Positions 1 to 10,083 of a DNA stretch of 25,773 bases are shown here, one piece after another. Numbering within the stretch: the stretch's first letter is position 1; each line of letters starts with the position of its first letter. The translations under genes and the position numbers were made by a program. The notes beneath the pieces are model-generated. The model had not been told where the DNA came from and did not search any database. It worked only from the letters and a program-made list of their open reading frames with translations. Origin of the DNA: Fragilaria crotonensis (lineage: Eukaryota > Bacillariophyta > Fragilariophyceae > Fragilariales > Fragilariaceae); the NCBI GenBank assembly GCA_022925895.1, contig JAKSYS010000784.1:1-25773 (forward strand), written 5' to 3'.

Positions 1-975
1 TTGCCGTCCATGGAATTTACACTTGACGACATTCAGAAAGTGTCTGTGGAGGAACGATGTCAGATTAAGAGCACCATCGAACCATCGACAGAGGTTGGTA
101 AATTGTTACAAGGCATACTGTGGAGTGATCCGTCAACATGGAGTGGTATTCACCACAATACAACTCGAACTATTGGAGTGTTTTATGGACCGGATGTTGT
201 GGCGAACTTCTTGACACGTCACCACCTGAAATATCTGGTTCGTGGTCATGAAGTTGCAGAGCAAGGAGCCAATGTTATGGCTTGTGGTAAAGATGGGCAG
301 TCCGTTATCACAATCTTTTCTCACTCCGAGTATCCAAATGGTGAAGGGAGTAATCTAGGAGCGTACGTGAATCTACACAAGAATGGGGAGCACGAGTTGG
401 TAAAATTTTCTCGACCTTCCAAGTTCTTGCTGAGCGGCAAAAACAAGCTGAATCCTAAGGATCCATACGTCGAAACGTTGAAGTCCCTCATCGCTTCCAA
501 CAAACACAATCTGGAACGAACTTTTGCCTCCATCGCTCCGGACGGTAGCATCCAGGCATCAAAATGGGCCACCGTCATGGCAGACAGCTTGGAACTGCCA
601 GAGGTTCCCTGGCTTGCGTTGATCCCATCCCTGGCTCCTCAATCAAACGATGATATGGAACACGTGGATTGGCGAGCCTTCCTTCAGCTCTATGTATCAA
701 GTGCTGGCGACCGGAACTGCGCAGATACCAATATCAACATGGAGATTCTTCATGCCAATCACCAAATGCTCATTACGGTGTACAAATTCTTGGATTTTGA
801 TGGCGATGGAAGGGTTGACCTCGAAGAGTTCAAAACAGGTGTAGAACTTTTAAACAAACGACTACCAGAGGACAGGCAAATTAAAGACCCAGTGGCAATG
901 TTCCGCAAAATTGATCGGGATGGACATGGAGCCTTTGATATGGAGGAATTTGAAGAGGTGTTCCGAGTACTGTGA
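1..975 (+). CDS. Serine/threonine protein phosphatase with EF hands (PPEF/RdgC/PP7-like), 3' part
   Basis: The frame is open from base 1, so the gene starts outside the window and the catalytic N-terminal half is missing. Residues about 40-135 are the end of a PPP-family phosphatase domain: WSDP (41-44), an Arg at 56 in the SxRGxG position, YGPDVV (62-67), the metal-ligand His83 in RGHEV, and FSHSEY (106-111). Residues about 168-235 match the degenerate EF-like region of PPEF proteins (DGSIQASKW and later VPWLALIP). Two EF hands close the protein: a canonical loop DFDGDGRVDLEE (265-276) and a loop DRDGHGAFDMEE (305-316) with His at position 5. The family dephosphorylates Ser/Thr under calcium control. 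The stop TGA is at 973-975. The PPP plus C-terminal EF-hand order separates it from calcineurin and PP1. The missing 5' part could contain introns. Confidence 0.85.
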   Translation: MPSMEFTLDDIQKVSVEERCQIKSTIEPSTEVGKLLQGILWSDPSTWSGIHHNTTRTIGVFYGPDVVANFLTRHHLKYLVRGHEVAEQGANVMACGKDGQSVITIFSHSEYPNGEGSNLGAYVNLHKNGEHELVKFSRPSKFLLSGKNKLNPKDPYVETLKSLIASNKHNLERTFASIAPDGSIQASKWATVMADSLELPEVPWLALIPSLAPQSNDDMEHVDWRAFLQLYVSSAGDRNCADTNINMEILHANHQMLITVYKFLDFDGDGRVDLEEFKTGVELLNKRLPEDRQIKDPVAMFRKIDRDGHGAFDMEEFEEVFRVL

Positions 976-1745
976 TTGTTTATTGTTATGTAGACATCCC
1001 CGCTTCCATATAATCCTATCCTTGCGACTCGAGTAGATCTAACCTCAGAAACGTATCATCATAGAATTGCTACCAATACGGAATAAGGTGATGGCAGCCG
1101 CAGGTCTGCAAAACGATAGTTGTGCGTTAGAGTTTCGATTTCAATGTCGGCGATGCATTTCTTTGCGTTGGGTATGCAACTGGTAGAGTTCATCCGGTAT
1201 TGTCTCGCATGCTGAGACAGGTCGCTTTAATGGACTGCCGATGAATCGAAGATATGAACTGCTCGTCCCAGTTCCTCTATCGACAACACTCAGAGTGAAT
1301 AGGTAAACGCTCTATCAAATCACTGAGGCTCGGAGTAACACAAAAATCATGTGATATATGTATATGGATACGAGTATAAATGAAAAATGAGCCTCTCCGG
1401 TACAAGTAGTTTCTGTACCAGTAACCTATTGTATTCGCCGTTCGTCCGTCGCCACCACGGCAGACGCGTGCTCAAGCTAAAAAAATTGATGACGAAATTC
1501 GCCACGTCTGCCTAAAATGCCCAGTATTGTCATCCGTATATCCAGATGTGTTGAGTACGGCCTACGAATATACTGGAAGCATTTTCGTAACTAATCTACC
1601 GGTAATCTATTGTTCTCGAGTACAAGTTCTAAGTACTTGTACATGCATGCGCCGGCGGACACAATACTCATGAACTTGCCACGGTGACCACTGCTCTTTT
1701 ACACGACGACTATTAATTTCGGCGGTCAACCTTCCCTGTTTGACC
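976..1745. other. Intergenic region with no gene seen
   Basis: This stretch lies between the phosphatase stop and the importin start. No convincing ORF, tRNA or other RNA gene was found. It contains short GTAC-rich palindromes, for example around 1618-1650, like other intergenic parts of the window. The importin promoter must lie here, but no TATA box could be assigned. Confidence 0.5.
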
Positions 1746-4700
1746 ATGGACGTTGAAGCTCTTCATCTCACGCTCCAACAATCCTTCTCCCCTGATGCCG
1801 GGCTTCGGGACCCTGCTGAGGCAACGATTCGAAACCTCAAGCATGTGAAAGGAGCGACCGTAATGTTGCTGCAAGTCGCAGCAGAAAAGCAGGTATGTGT
1901 GACGTCATATGCGAACACGCATCCAGGTTTTCCACTTTCTCCGGCAAAGCACGCTCACATTTTGTTCGCGTAATTGAGGTCTTGTTTGAGGTTCGCCAAG
2001 CCGCCGCAATCCAGCTTAAGAATATTTGTCGCGAATGCTGGGTTGAACGGGCGTCAGTTTTGGGATTCTCCGACTCGGATGCTCCCAAGGCAACGGTATT
2101 GGCATCCGACGACAAGGATCTTGTGCGCTCTAATCTCGTCGGCGCATTGTTGGCGGAACACGAAAAGAGTGTCCGAGATTTGCTGGCCGAAACGCTGCAT
2201 TCAATTGCTGTGCATGACTTTCCAGAGAAGTGGCCTCAGTTAGTTCCCACCTTGCTCAACATGATCAGTCAATCCATGGATCCATCGAAGGCACTCGCAG
2301 TGCACAACGCGTTGCTTGCGTTGCGCAAGGTTTGTAAGCGATATGAGTACAAGAGCAGGGATCAACGTGGTCCATTGAATGAGATTGTGCACCAGGCCTT
2401 TCCGATGCTGCTTCCTCTAGCACAACGCTTGTCCGACCCCAACGAGCATTCCCTAGAGGCTGCCATGATGTTGAAGCAAATCTTGAAAATATTTTGGTCG
2501 TCAACTCAATTTTACTTGCCTGGTGGTGACGGGAAGACCCCATCACCAGCACTTGCTAACCCAGAAGCATTGCAACCTTGGTTTGATGTTATGTGTGCAG
2601 CCTTGAAGAAGCCCCTTCCGGAGGCTAGCACTGGTTTGGAACCTCGTGGCCAGCCCACTTCGGTGGAAGAAAGGAACGCGTGGCCTTGGTGGAAAGTGAA
2701 GAAGTGGTCGGTCCAGATTATGTCACGCCTGTTCAGCAGGTATGGCATTCCAACGTACGCAGAAGAAGAAGTGCAGGATTTTGCTCGACATTTTTCGCAA
2801 ACCACTGCAACTCAACTACTGCAACCTGTCTGCGAAACTCTCAATTTGCGACCGACAGGGCAGTTCTGCACTGACCGCGTCGTCTATCTCTGCTTGACGT
2901 ACGTCGATTTGGCCATTAATTTGGCGCCTACCTACAAGATGCTTAAGCCGCACATGGAATTCTTGCTTTACAAGGTTTGTTTCCCAACGATGTGCTTGAC
3001 TGAAGACGACGTGGACTCGTTCGAGAACGAGCCTCACGAGTTTGTGCACCGCCAGAGCTCACCACTCGCGGACTTTTACGATCCGCGCATGGCAGCCATT
3101 AATGTCGTGACAGACCTCGTACAGCATCGAGGACAAGATGTAACTCAGCCACTGTTAGGATTCATGACTGAAATTTTACACCGCTACCGCACCGCTCCAG
3201 ATGTCGAAAAGAATCATATTGAGAAGGATGGAGCTCTCTTGACCTTTGGGTCGCTGTCCAAGTATCTGTTGTCACAAAAGAAGTACGCGGACGAATTGGA
3301 GGGACTGCTGGTTGGAAGTGTCTTTCCTGACTTCAACTCACCGGTCGGTTTCTTGCGATACCGCGCATGCTGGATGGTTCAACAATTCTCTGGAATTGAA
3401 TGGAGCGATGATGGCTCCAACCTGAGAACTTTGATTCAGATGGTCCTGCAACGCCTATCTGATCCAGCGCTTCCGGTCCAAATTGAAGCGTCGAAAGCTC
3501 TTCGCTTTCTCATCGAAGCCGACGGGGCTGAAGAGACTCTTTTGCCGGTGTTGCCGCAAGTTTTGACCGAGTACTTTCGCATTATGAATGAAATCGGCAA
3601 CGATGAAGTCGTGGCTGCCTTGCAGGTTATTATTGACAAATTTGGGGATCACATTGAACCTCACGCTTTGGCGCTTGTGACCCAGCTGGCGACCGCCTTC
3701 GACCAGTACTGTAACGCAGGTGAAGACGACGATGATGACGATGCTGCTATGGCTGCCGCGCAATGTCTGGAGTGTATTGCCACTGTGCTAAAAGGAATAT
3801 GTGAAAAGCCACAGATGTACAAGACTCTGGAACCTCAATTGATTCCGCTGACGCTCAAGATTCTTGGAAATGACGGCGATTATATTGAGTATCTTGAGTG
3901 CGCGCTTGATATTTTGACGTTCCTGACGTATTTCCCTGACGAGATCGCCCCTGAATTGTGGCAAGCCTTTCCTCTCATCTATGTCGCGTTTGATCAGTGG
4001 GCATATGACTATTTGAATCTTATGGTTCCACCCCTGCAATCGTTCATAGCCAAAGACCCTAAGTCCTTCCTTCAAGGATCGGCAGTTCTTCCCGAAGGCA
4101 CTGTCAGTTACGTTGACCTCGTCTATTCTATTGTCGCCAAAACCGTCACCAACGATCGCTCCTCTGAAAGTGAGTGTCGCCAAGCGCTGGGTTTGTTCCT
4201 TAGCGTTTTGCATTCGTGCCCTGGTCAAGTAGACGCCTATATTCCGATGGTCAATGACATTGTTCTTGGAAAATTGGGTCAACAGGTCAATGCCGAAAAT
4301 GCTTTGACTAGAATTGCAATCTATCAAGTTCTTGGGTCTGCTCTCTATTATAATGCAGCACTCGAACTCGCCGAGCTGGAAAAACGTGGCGTTACTCAGC
4401 AAGTCTTTGCAACATGGATAACAGATGCCGAGACTCACATGAAGGACAAGTTTTTGCCTCGTAAGCTCACCGTGTTGGGTCTTTCGTCCCTACTGAAGAT
4501 TCCACCTGCCAGTATGCCCGTTTCCATCAGCGCCTCCATTCCCTCTCTCATTGCACAGGTGGTTTTCATGTGCATTCAGCTCAAAGAAGATGCGGAAATT
4601 ACCGCCCGGGAAGACGCAGATGCTGAACAAGGGGAGGACGTCGATGCAGCATTCGACGCGCAAGGAGAAGATGACGCCAACGAAGGATTCGGCGAGGACG

Positions 4701-5026
4701 AAGACGTGACGAACGAGATGGACGAAGCCTATAAGAAAGCGCTCAACGGCGTTTCAGGCTGGGGCGATGACATGGCTCAGTTCCTTATGGGGGATTTTGA
4801 TGAAGATGGGGATGACGGCGACGACGACTTCATCAGTCCTCTGGATTCGGTTGATGAATTGCTTTTCTTGAGTGATACTATGACCACTGCATTTGCTCTT
4901 TCACCCGACTTCTATCAACAAACTCAACAGGCGATGCCTCCAGGATCGTTCGAAGCGATGCAGCGCATCTTTGCAGTTGCGAATGCCATGCGAGCAGCGC
5001 AGGAGCAGCAGATACTTCCAGGATAA
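1746..5026 (+). CDS. Importin-7/8-type (IPO7, Nmd5/Sxm1) importin-beta family nuclear transport receptor
   Basis: There are two exons, 1746-1892 and 1991-5026, with a 98-bp GT-AG phase-0 intron, giving 1060 aa. The family is usually about 1,040 aa. The ATG at 1746 sits in a good context (gaccATGg). The splice joins AAEKQ to VRQAAAIQLKN, which restores the importin-beta N-terminal HEAT signature and removes the in-frame stop that ends the unspliced frame at 1973. DFPEKWPQL (about 125-133) is the typical IPO7/8 motif. The rest is helical HEAT-like repeats. Acidic runs occur near residue 620 and in the last 140 residues, and the C-terminal motif DDFISPLDSVDE is shared with IPO7/8, Nmd5 and Sxm1. 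The family carries cargo such as ribosomal proteins and histones into the nucleus with Ran. The intron contains TGACGTCA at 1900-1907. It is a housekeeping gene, and CSE1/exportin-2 is a less likely alternative. Confidence 0.93.
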
Positions 5027-5448
5027 GGTTTAGAAAGATAACCAAAGAGATCCTCCCGTTGTACAAATACGTAACGGGATAGTAGACGACACAGTCCTGC
5101 GCATTCAAGAATATGCCAAGCACCTCTGGATGGTATTGGAATAGTGAGTACTGGAGTACACCTGGTAAGGTGGTAGCGTTGACTATTGGCTATCATGACG
5201 TCCATGGACCGTATACGGCATGCATCGCGTGCCTTGAGTCAAGAGTCCGTCAATGAAGATGTTATCGAAGGCTTGCCGAATGGACAGGGCCAAAAACGTC
5301 CGTTCCCACGCTCATGCTTCATTGTCTCATTCCTCATTCTCCATTGGTGAGAAATGAGGAGGTACACAGTACTCCAGTAGTACAGTACTCCGAGTAGAAA
5401 AGTGTTTGGGACGGTTCGGGTATTAGGGTTCCTATGAATGTTGTAGGA
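5027..5448. other. Importin 3' flank and intergenic sequence
   Basis: No gene is supported here. The sequence contains GTAC-rich motifs such as agtactggagtac near 5143 and a cluster of AGTACTCC-type words near 5365-5398. It ends at the left inverted repeat of the element that follows. Confidence 0.5.
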
Positions 5449-5479
5449 TCCGATTAGGTTTCACCAATTTGACGTCAGC
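5449..5479 (+). repeat. Left terminal inverted repeat (31 bp)
   Basis: This is a perfect inverted match to 7631-7661. It contains the palindrome TGACGTCA at 5470-5477. Confidence 0.9.
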
Positions 5480-5666
5480 GCCCACGTCATAGTAATAATC
5501 TACAGTGAGACCTCCTGTAGAAGAATTTTGAAGACATCGGAAATTTGAATGGCTGACAAAACACGGAATCTTTGTTGTTGACTTCTATCGGTGCTTTTCC
5601 TAATGCGCATGCCAAGCCTTTGTCATGTCAGATAGATAACTGCTACTCTTCTCCTTCTATCAGTGA

Positions 5667-5712
5667 TTCATGTGTTTCCCTTTTGAATCTTCATGTGTTT
5701 CCCTTTTGAATC
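5667..5712 (+). repeat. Two tandem copies of a 23-bp unit
   Basis: Bases 5667-5689 and 5690-5712 are identical, both reading ttcatgtgtttccctt then ttgaatc. They lie about 50 bp before the 73-bp array, inside the same inverted-repeat element. Confidence 0.9.
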
Positions 5713-5765
5713 ACTCGAGTACTACACTGTACTGCAACAGTACTACCGTACTCAAAGGACTATTT

Positions 5766-6807
5766 GCCATTGTACTGTACTGCTGTTACTGGTACTGTGA
5801 CGACTATTTGAAGATCGAATTTCGATCACCAAATAGTCGCCATTGTACTGTACTGGTGTTACTGGTACTGTGACGACTATTTGAAGATCGAATTTCGATC
5901 ACCAAATAGTCGCCATTGTACTGTACTAGTGTTACTCGTACTGTGACGACTATTTGAAGATCAAATTTCGATCACCAAATAGTCGCCATTGTACTGTACT
6001 GGAAGATCGAATTTCGATCACCAAATAGTCGCCATTGTACTGTACTGCTGTTACTCGTACTGTGACGACTATTTGAAGATCAAATTTCGATCACCAAATA
6101 GTCGCCATTGTACTGTACTAGTGTTACTCGTACTGTGACGACTATTTGAAGATCAAATTTCGATCACCAAATAGTCGCCATTGTACTGTACTGGAAGATC
6201 GAATTTCGATCACCAAATAGTCGCCATTGTACTGTACTGCTGTTACTCGTACTGTGACGACTATTTGAAGATCAAATTTCGATCACCAAATAGTCGCCAT
6301 TGTACTGTACTGGTGTTACTGGTACTGTGACGACTATTTGAAGATCAAATTTTGATCACCAAATAGTCGCCATTGTACTGTACTGGTGTTACTTGTACTG
6401 TGACGACTATTTGAAGATCGAATTTCGATCACCAAATAGTCGCCATTGTACTGTACTGGTGTTACTCATACTGTGACGACTATTTGAAGATCGAATTTCG
6501 ATCACCAAATAGTCGCCATTGTACTGTACTGGTGATACTCGTACTGTGACGACTATTTGAAGATCGAATTTCGATCACCAAATAGTCGCCATTGTACTGT
6601 ACTGGTGTTACTCATACTGTGACGACTATTTGAAGATCGAATTTCGATCACCAAATAGTCGCCATTGTACTGTACTGGTGATACTCGTACTGTGACGACT
6701 ATTTGAAGATCGAATTTCGATCACCAAATAGTCGCCATTGTACTGTACTAGTGTTACTCGTACTGTGACGACTATTTGAAGATCAAATTTCGATCACCAA
6801 ATAGTAG
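5766..6807 (+). repeat. 73-bp satellite/minisatellite array built of imperfect palindromes
   Basis: The landmark gccattgtactgtact recurs at 5766, 5839, 5912, 5985, 6031, 6104, 6177, 6223, 6296, 6369, 6442, 6515, 6588, 6661 and 6734. The spacing is 73 bp except for two 46-bp units (5985 and 6177) that share the same 27-bp internal deletion. Each full unit holds one near-palindrome, GACTATTTG...GATCGAATTTCGATC...CAAATAGTC, and a second weaker inverted repeat running from GTCGCCATTGTAC to GTACTGTGACGAC. Higher-order duplications are visible: 5912-6103 equals 6104-6295 (192 bp), and the 146-bp dimer 6442-6587 is repeated at 6588-6733. The array has no coding potential that I trust. Confidence 0.95.
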
Positions 6808-7261
6808 TCCCCATCCTACTCATGATGTCGAACAAGAACGAAAGTTGTTTTTAATTCTACTAAATGTACTACTTCGTGTGCTGTACATCAACAAAATTAT
6901 CAGAAACATCAGTTTCATGTCCAGAACAGAGGTCGTTGAGTGGTGCCTCAGGCAAGTGGATCTCTTGCGACATTGATTAGCTAGGACCAAATAATGTGCT
7001 TGGAACCTTTGTACATAGAAGTAGTGTACTGAAAGAGGTCATACTTGGTTTCCAATGATACATTGAAATCGGTTGCATGACAAAAATGACCTTTGAAAGG
7101 CAAAGAAGCAGTCCATGACATAGCCTTGAGCAGATAGAGTCTGATCCACTGGATGTGGATCCTGCATCAATGGTCCTTCTTGCTTGTTGTGGATGATCCT
7201 AAAGAGAACAAAACAGGGGTTGGTTACAGAATAATCGGTAGGTGGGTGCTGTAGTAACGCA

Positions 7262-7372
7262 AAATGGCAACAGACAGAGAGCGAACAAGAGCAAAAACAG
7301 AACAACAGCAACAAGAGAAACAAAAGCAGCAAGGAGAGCAAGAACAAGAGAAACAAGAATGACAGGAGACAA
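7262..7372 (+). repeat. Purine-rich low-complexity stretch
   Basis: The plus strand is almost entirely A, G and C in words such as aacaagag, agcaag and agaaac. The complementary strand gives a Leu/Ser-rich frame (7039-7404) that is best explained by composition and not by a gene. Confidence 0.7.
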
Positions 7373-7630
7373 AGTGCCGTACCATCGTGGTTGTGAAATA
7401 TCAAAATTATGAGTTTTGTGTGAGTAAACTTGAATCCACTACTGGTACCCTGTTATATACACATCTAGACACGATCATTTTTATTTCTATTCAAACAAAT
7501 GTGGCGCTGATTTATGTTCCTTATCTAGAACGTAGTTTTGCACAAGAGGTGGTTTGAAAAGTGGGCGCTGAGAAAATCAAAGATAAAGATTCCGTACAAG
7601 TTAAATTCCGCAACAAAAGTGCTGAAAAGT

Positions 7631-7661
7631 GCTGACGTCAAATTGGTGAAACCTAATCGGA
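7631..7661 (-). repeat. Right terminal inverted repeat (31 bp)
   Basis: This is the exact reverse complement of 5449-5479. It contains TGACGTCA at 7633-7640 and is followed by ccctgacat. Confidence 0.9.
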
Positions 7662-8372
7662 CCCTGACATACAGTACTTGTACCTGGTACACTGCAACGT
7701 GCGACACGTAGTCGACCGGGACTGAACGAGAAGAAGGATTCGTACCACGATACTACCGGTAGCTACGTAGTACTACTTCTGTAGTACGTTGTACCCAAGG
7801 ACTCGCAAGTACTCGAGTAATCCAAGATCCAAGCCACAAGTATGCATACATGCATACTGTACAGAATACAGACCCCACAAGATCCGCAATATGTATTTGT
7901 CTGAGCACTGTGCAGGGTCTGTAAAGGCTGGAAAAATGAGAGATTTAGCTATCTTCGCTCCAGTTCACTACTGTTTACGCCGGACCTTCCCCGAGTAATG
8001 TCCTATCAACAGATAAGTGCTACTAGTAGACACTAGTCGACATGAGACAAAGGACCTCAGGACAAAGGGTTTTATATGTACTGTATGTTTTTTCACTGTA
8101 AGGAACTTATCCGAGTACCGCTACCGAATGGTCCAAACGATTATTGACTTCTTTTGTCGTCATGGATTCAATGCTTATAGAACGAAACGTGCTTCCTTAG
8201 CGGCGAGAGCGAACAACTCACTTGTTTATGTCTAATGTGAGATGCCAAATAATTTACACATATACACGCGTTGCAGTTCGTGGAGAACTCAAAATCTCAC
8301 ATCTCACAACGACGACTTGCTCAGTTTTCATGCACTTACCCGAGGTCGGACCAGAAAATACAACGCTTCGCC
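7662..8372. other. Intergenic region upstream of the TPR-like gene
   Basis: Only short frames without family features were seen. The sequence has many GTAC/AGTACT palindromes around 7740-7830. It should contain the promoter of the gene that starts at 8373, but no defined element could be assigned. Confidence 0.45.
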
Positions 8373-9002
8373 ATGGATGCTTTCAGCTCGGTCTTCCTCG
8401 TACCAATCAGTCTCAACAACATGGGAGCTGAATTTTTATCACAAGGAAAGATTCAAGAGTCTCAAGTGATATTCCAAATGGCTCTTCAGCGCCTGAAGGC
8501 CATTACCATTGCATTACAAAAGCACCCAGTACGAAACACCAAGTCGATGAAGGTTGACTTCCACTATTTGACTCGAATGCCAATGCAAGTTGATTCAGAA
8601 ACCTTCATCTTCAAACGACCAATCCAGCTGATGGAAACGAAGGAAGTGGAAACATACTCAGTTGTGATTTTGGATGTTTCCTGTGCGGTCATGTTTAACT
8701 TGACCTTGAGCTTCCACGCTCAGGGACTAAACGAGTCACAACGTCTTTCAAAGGCAATCATGGGATATATGGTTGCATTGAAGTTGAGGCGTTTCAGGCG
8801 AAATGCGTTCGATTTGGGGTTGCTGAACAACATTGCACAACTTCACGTGGAGAAGATTTCATACGGTGGGGCCATACATTACTTCTCCAAGGTTGCGAAT
8901 CTCCTGAATCGTCATGATAATTCTGAGCTGGATGCAGTTGAGCTGGATGGATTCATGAGTGGAGTGCTCTGGAGGCCACCAACGTGTGCTGGTGTGGCGT
9001 AA
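8373..9002 (+). CDS. TPR-like repeat protein, diatom-type hypothetical
   Basis: The predicted protein has 209 aa. The frame is open upstream to 8271, but the ATG at 8373 (ccATGG) was chosen because the helical repeat pattern starts just after it. Residues about 13-41 (NNMGAEFLSQGKIQESQ then VIFQMAL) and about 165-188 (NNIAQLHVEKISYGGAIHYF) have the spacing of TPR helices: a small residue, a Gly turn, and then an A..F/Y..A. pattern. The C-terminal WRPPTCAGVA after a Glu/Leu/Asp-rich helix resembles the tail of a large diatom family of small TPR-like proteins. That family assignment comes from general recognition, not a search. TPR folds mediate protein-protein contacts, and no catalytic residues are visible. 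The function is unknown. Confidence 0.65.
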   Translation: MDAFSSVFLVPISLNNMGAEFLSQGKIQESQVIFQMALQRLKAITIALQKHPVRNTKSMKVDFHYLTRMPMQVDSETFIFKRPIQLMETKEVETYSVVILDVSCAVMFNLTLSFHAQGLNESQRLSKAIMGYMVALKLRRFRRNAFDLGLLNNIAQLHVEKISYGGAIHYFSKVANLLNRHDNSELDAVELDGFMSGVLWRPPTCAGVA

Positions 9003-10083
9003 AACGCGGAACATCTCCACTCCAACTTGCGCAGATTCAACACACAAGAAGTCGAATCAGTCTTGTTGCAGGATAAAGGTTCATTATGTATGCATACATA
9101 TCATATATCTATTTACCTTATAGTCCTGCAACTACGGTACTCGGAGTACCAAGGTACGACATGAGGCTTGGAAAAGTGACAGTAACATCGACGGCCTATG
9201 AATACACTGCGTATCGAAAAACAGCCCGATTTTTAGGAGCCCATATCCGCATGTCGCACTCCATGTACGCTTACTCATAGGTCATAGGACATACACTGGC
9301 TCCCCGGAGTTGGATTTGACCAATCAGACAACAGTTTCATTGCATTGTTCACGCACCTCGTTGGGAGTGCGAGGAACGATTGGAATATGACCCCGGGAGT
9401 GACTTGACGCAAATGTGACATCATGTACGAGCTGTGTGAGTCATCGATTTCTTTGTATTGCCTGCAGCCTTTATTCATGTTTTATGTTTCACATCCATAA
9501 TTCATACATAAATTCATATACTTAACCATACATGTATAGTACTGGAATACACTGCCTTTCACATTGGCGAACCGAACAAGAATTCGACGAGACGGATCAT
9601 TTACGAAGACGGCCACTTCAACTGAAAGATCTGGCAAACGAGAGAACCTCACCTTCGTATTGCTAGCACGTAGAACTCACGAGAAGAATCTGATCCTGCA
9701 AGACCTCTGTGGAGTCGCAACCGAAGAACCATTCGCAATTTCAAACATGTATAAAATGGACCAATCAGCTCACTTCAATGAAATTTCAGTCTAAGTTTTT
9801 GAATTGTGGTCTTGATTCGATACCGACAAAGTGATGGATTAAAAACAAAAATTGGTTAAATGACCCTTTGCTGACCAAGTAGAAACTCCATACATTTCAA
9901 CGGGCGTCACTGTTATGCCACGATGTTGAACGTAAAGTTCCTGAGCGTGCAAGCTGATCTGAGAAGGCGGGACGATTTTGAGAAACGCAAGACACCATCA
10001 TCAGACCACATCAACGGAACACGCACTTCCATTCACATTTTTGAATACACTCCTTTCTCCAGTCTCTCGCAACTCGCCACACA
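9003..10083. other. Intergenic region between the TPR-like and kinase genes
   Basis: No gene is convincing. A frame at 9564-9794 lacks an ATG near its 5' end and has no family features. The stretch 9480-9545 is AT-rich with repeated attcata words. A TATAAAA and a CCAAT box occur at 9750-9765, upstream of the kinase. Confidence 0.45.
9750..9765 (+). promoter_or_regulatory. Possible TATA/CCAAT core promoter of the kinase gene
   Basis: TATAAAA (9750-9756) is followed at once by CCAAT (9761-9765). This is an unusual order, because CCAAT normally lies upstream of TATA. The pair is 319 bp before the kinase ATG, which would need a 5' UTR of about 290 nt. The support is weak and could be chance in an AT-rich stretch. 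Confidence 0.2.

Larger units (their letters stand above)
5449..7661. mobile_element. Non-autonomous DNA-transposon-like element with perfect 31-bp terminal inverted repeats
   Basis: The 31 bases at 5449-5479 are exactly the reverse complement of 7631-7661. They start TCCGATTAGG and end with the core TTTGACGTCAGC. Inside the ends there is further weak inverted similarity, for example acggaatcttt near 5563 and its complement near 7587. The same end sequence in diverged form bounds a 165-bp element at 13160-13324, which supports a mobile family. No transposase or other convincing ORF lies between the ends. The interior holds a duplicated 23-mer, a 73-bp satellite array and a purine-rich stretch. 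No target-site duplication could be fixed, and the superfamily is unknown. Mobility is inferred, while the inverted repeat is seen directly. Confidence 0.7.

Noticed and set aside
3788-4438. 216-aa frame on the minus strand
   Set aside because: It lies wholly antisense to the well-supported importin exon and has no domain features.
5766-6807. Regular repeat array that could suggest CRISPR
   Set aside because: The units are contiguous 73-mers with near-identical sequence throughout and no unique spacers. The context is eukaryotic and no cas genes are present.
7039-7404. 121-aa minus-strand frame rich in Leu and Ser
   Set aside because: It is the complement of a purine-rich low-complexity stretch inside a non-autonomous element.
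9564-9794. 76-aa plus-strand frame
   Set aside because: It starts at TTG with no nearby ATG, shows no conserved features, and the TATA/CCAAT-like motif lies inside it.
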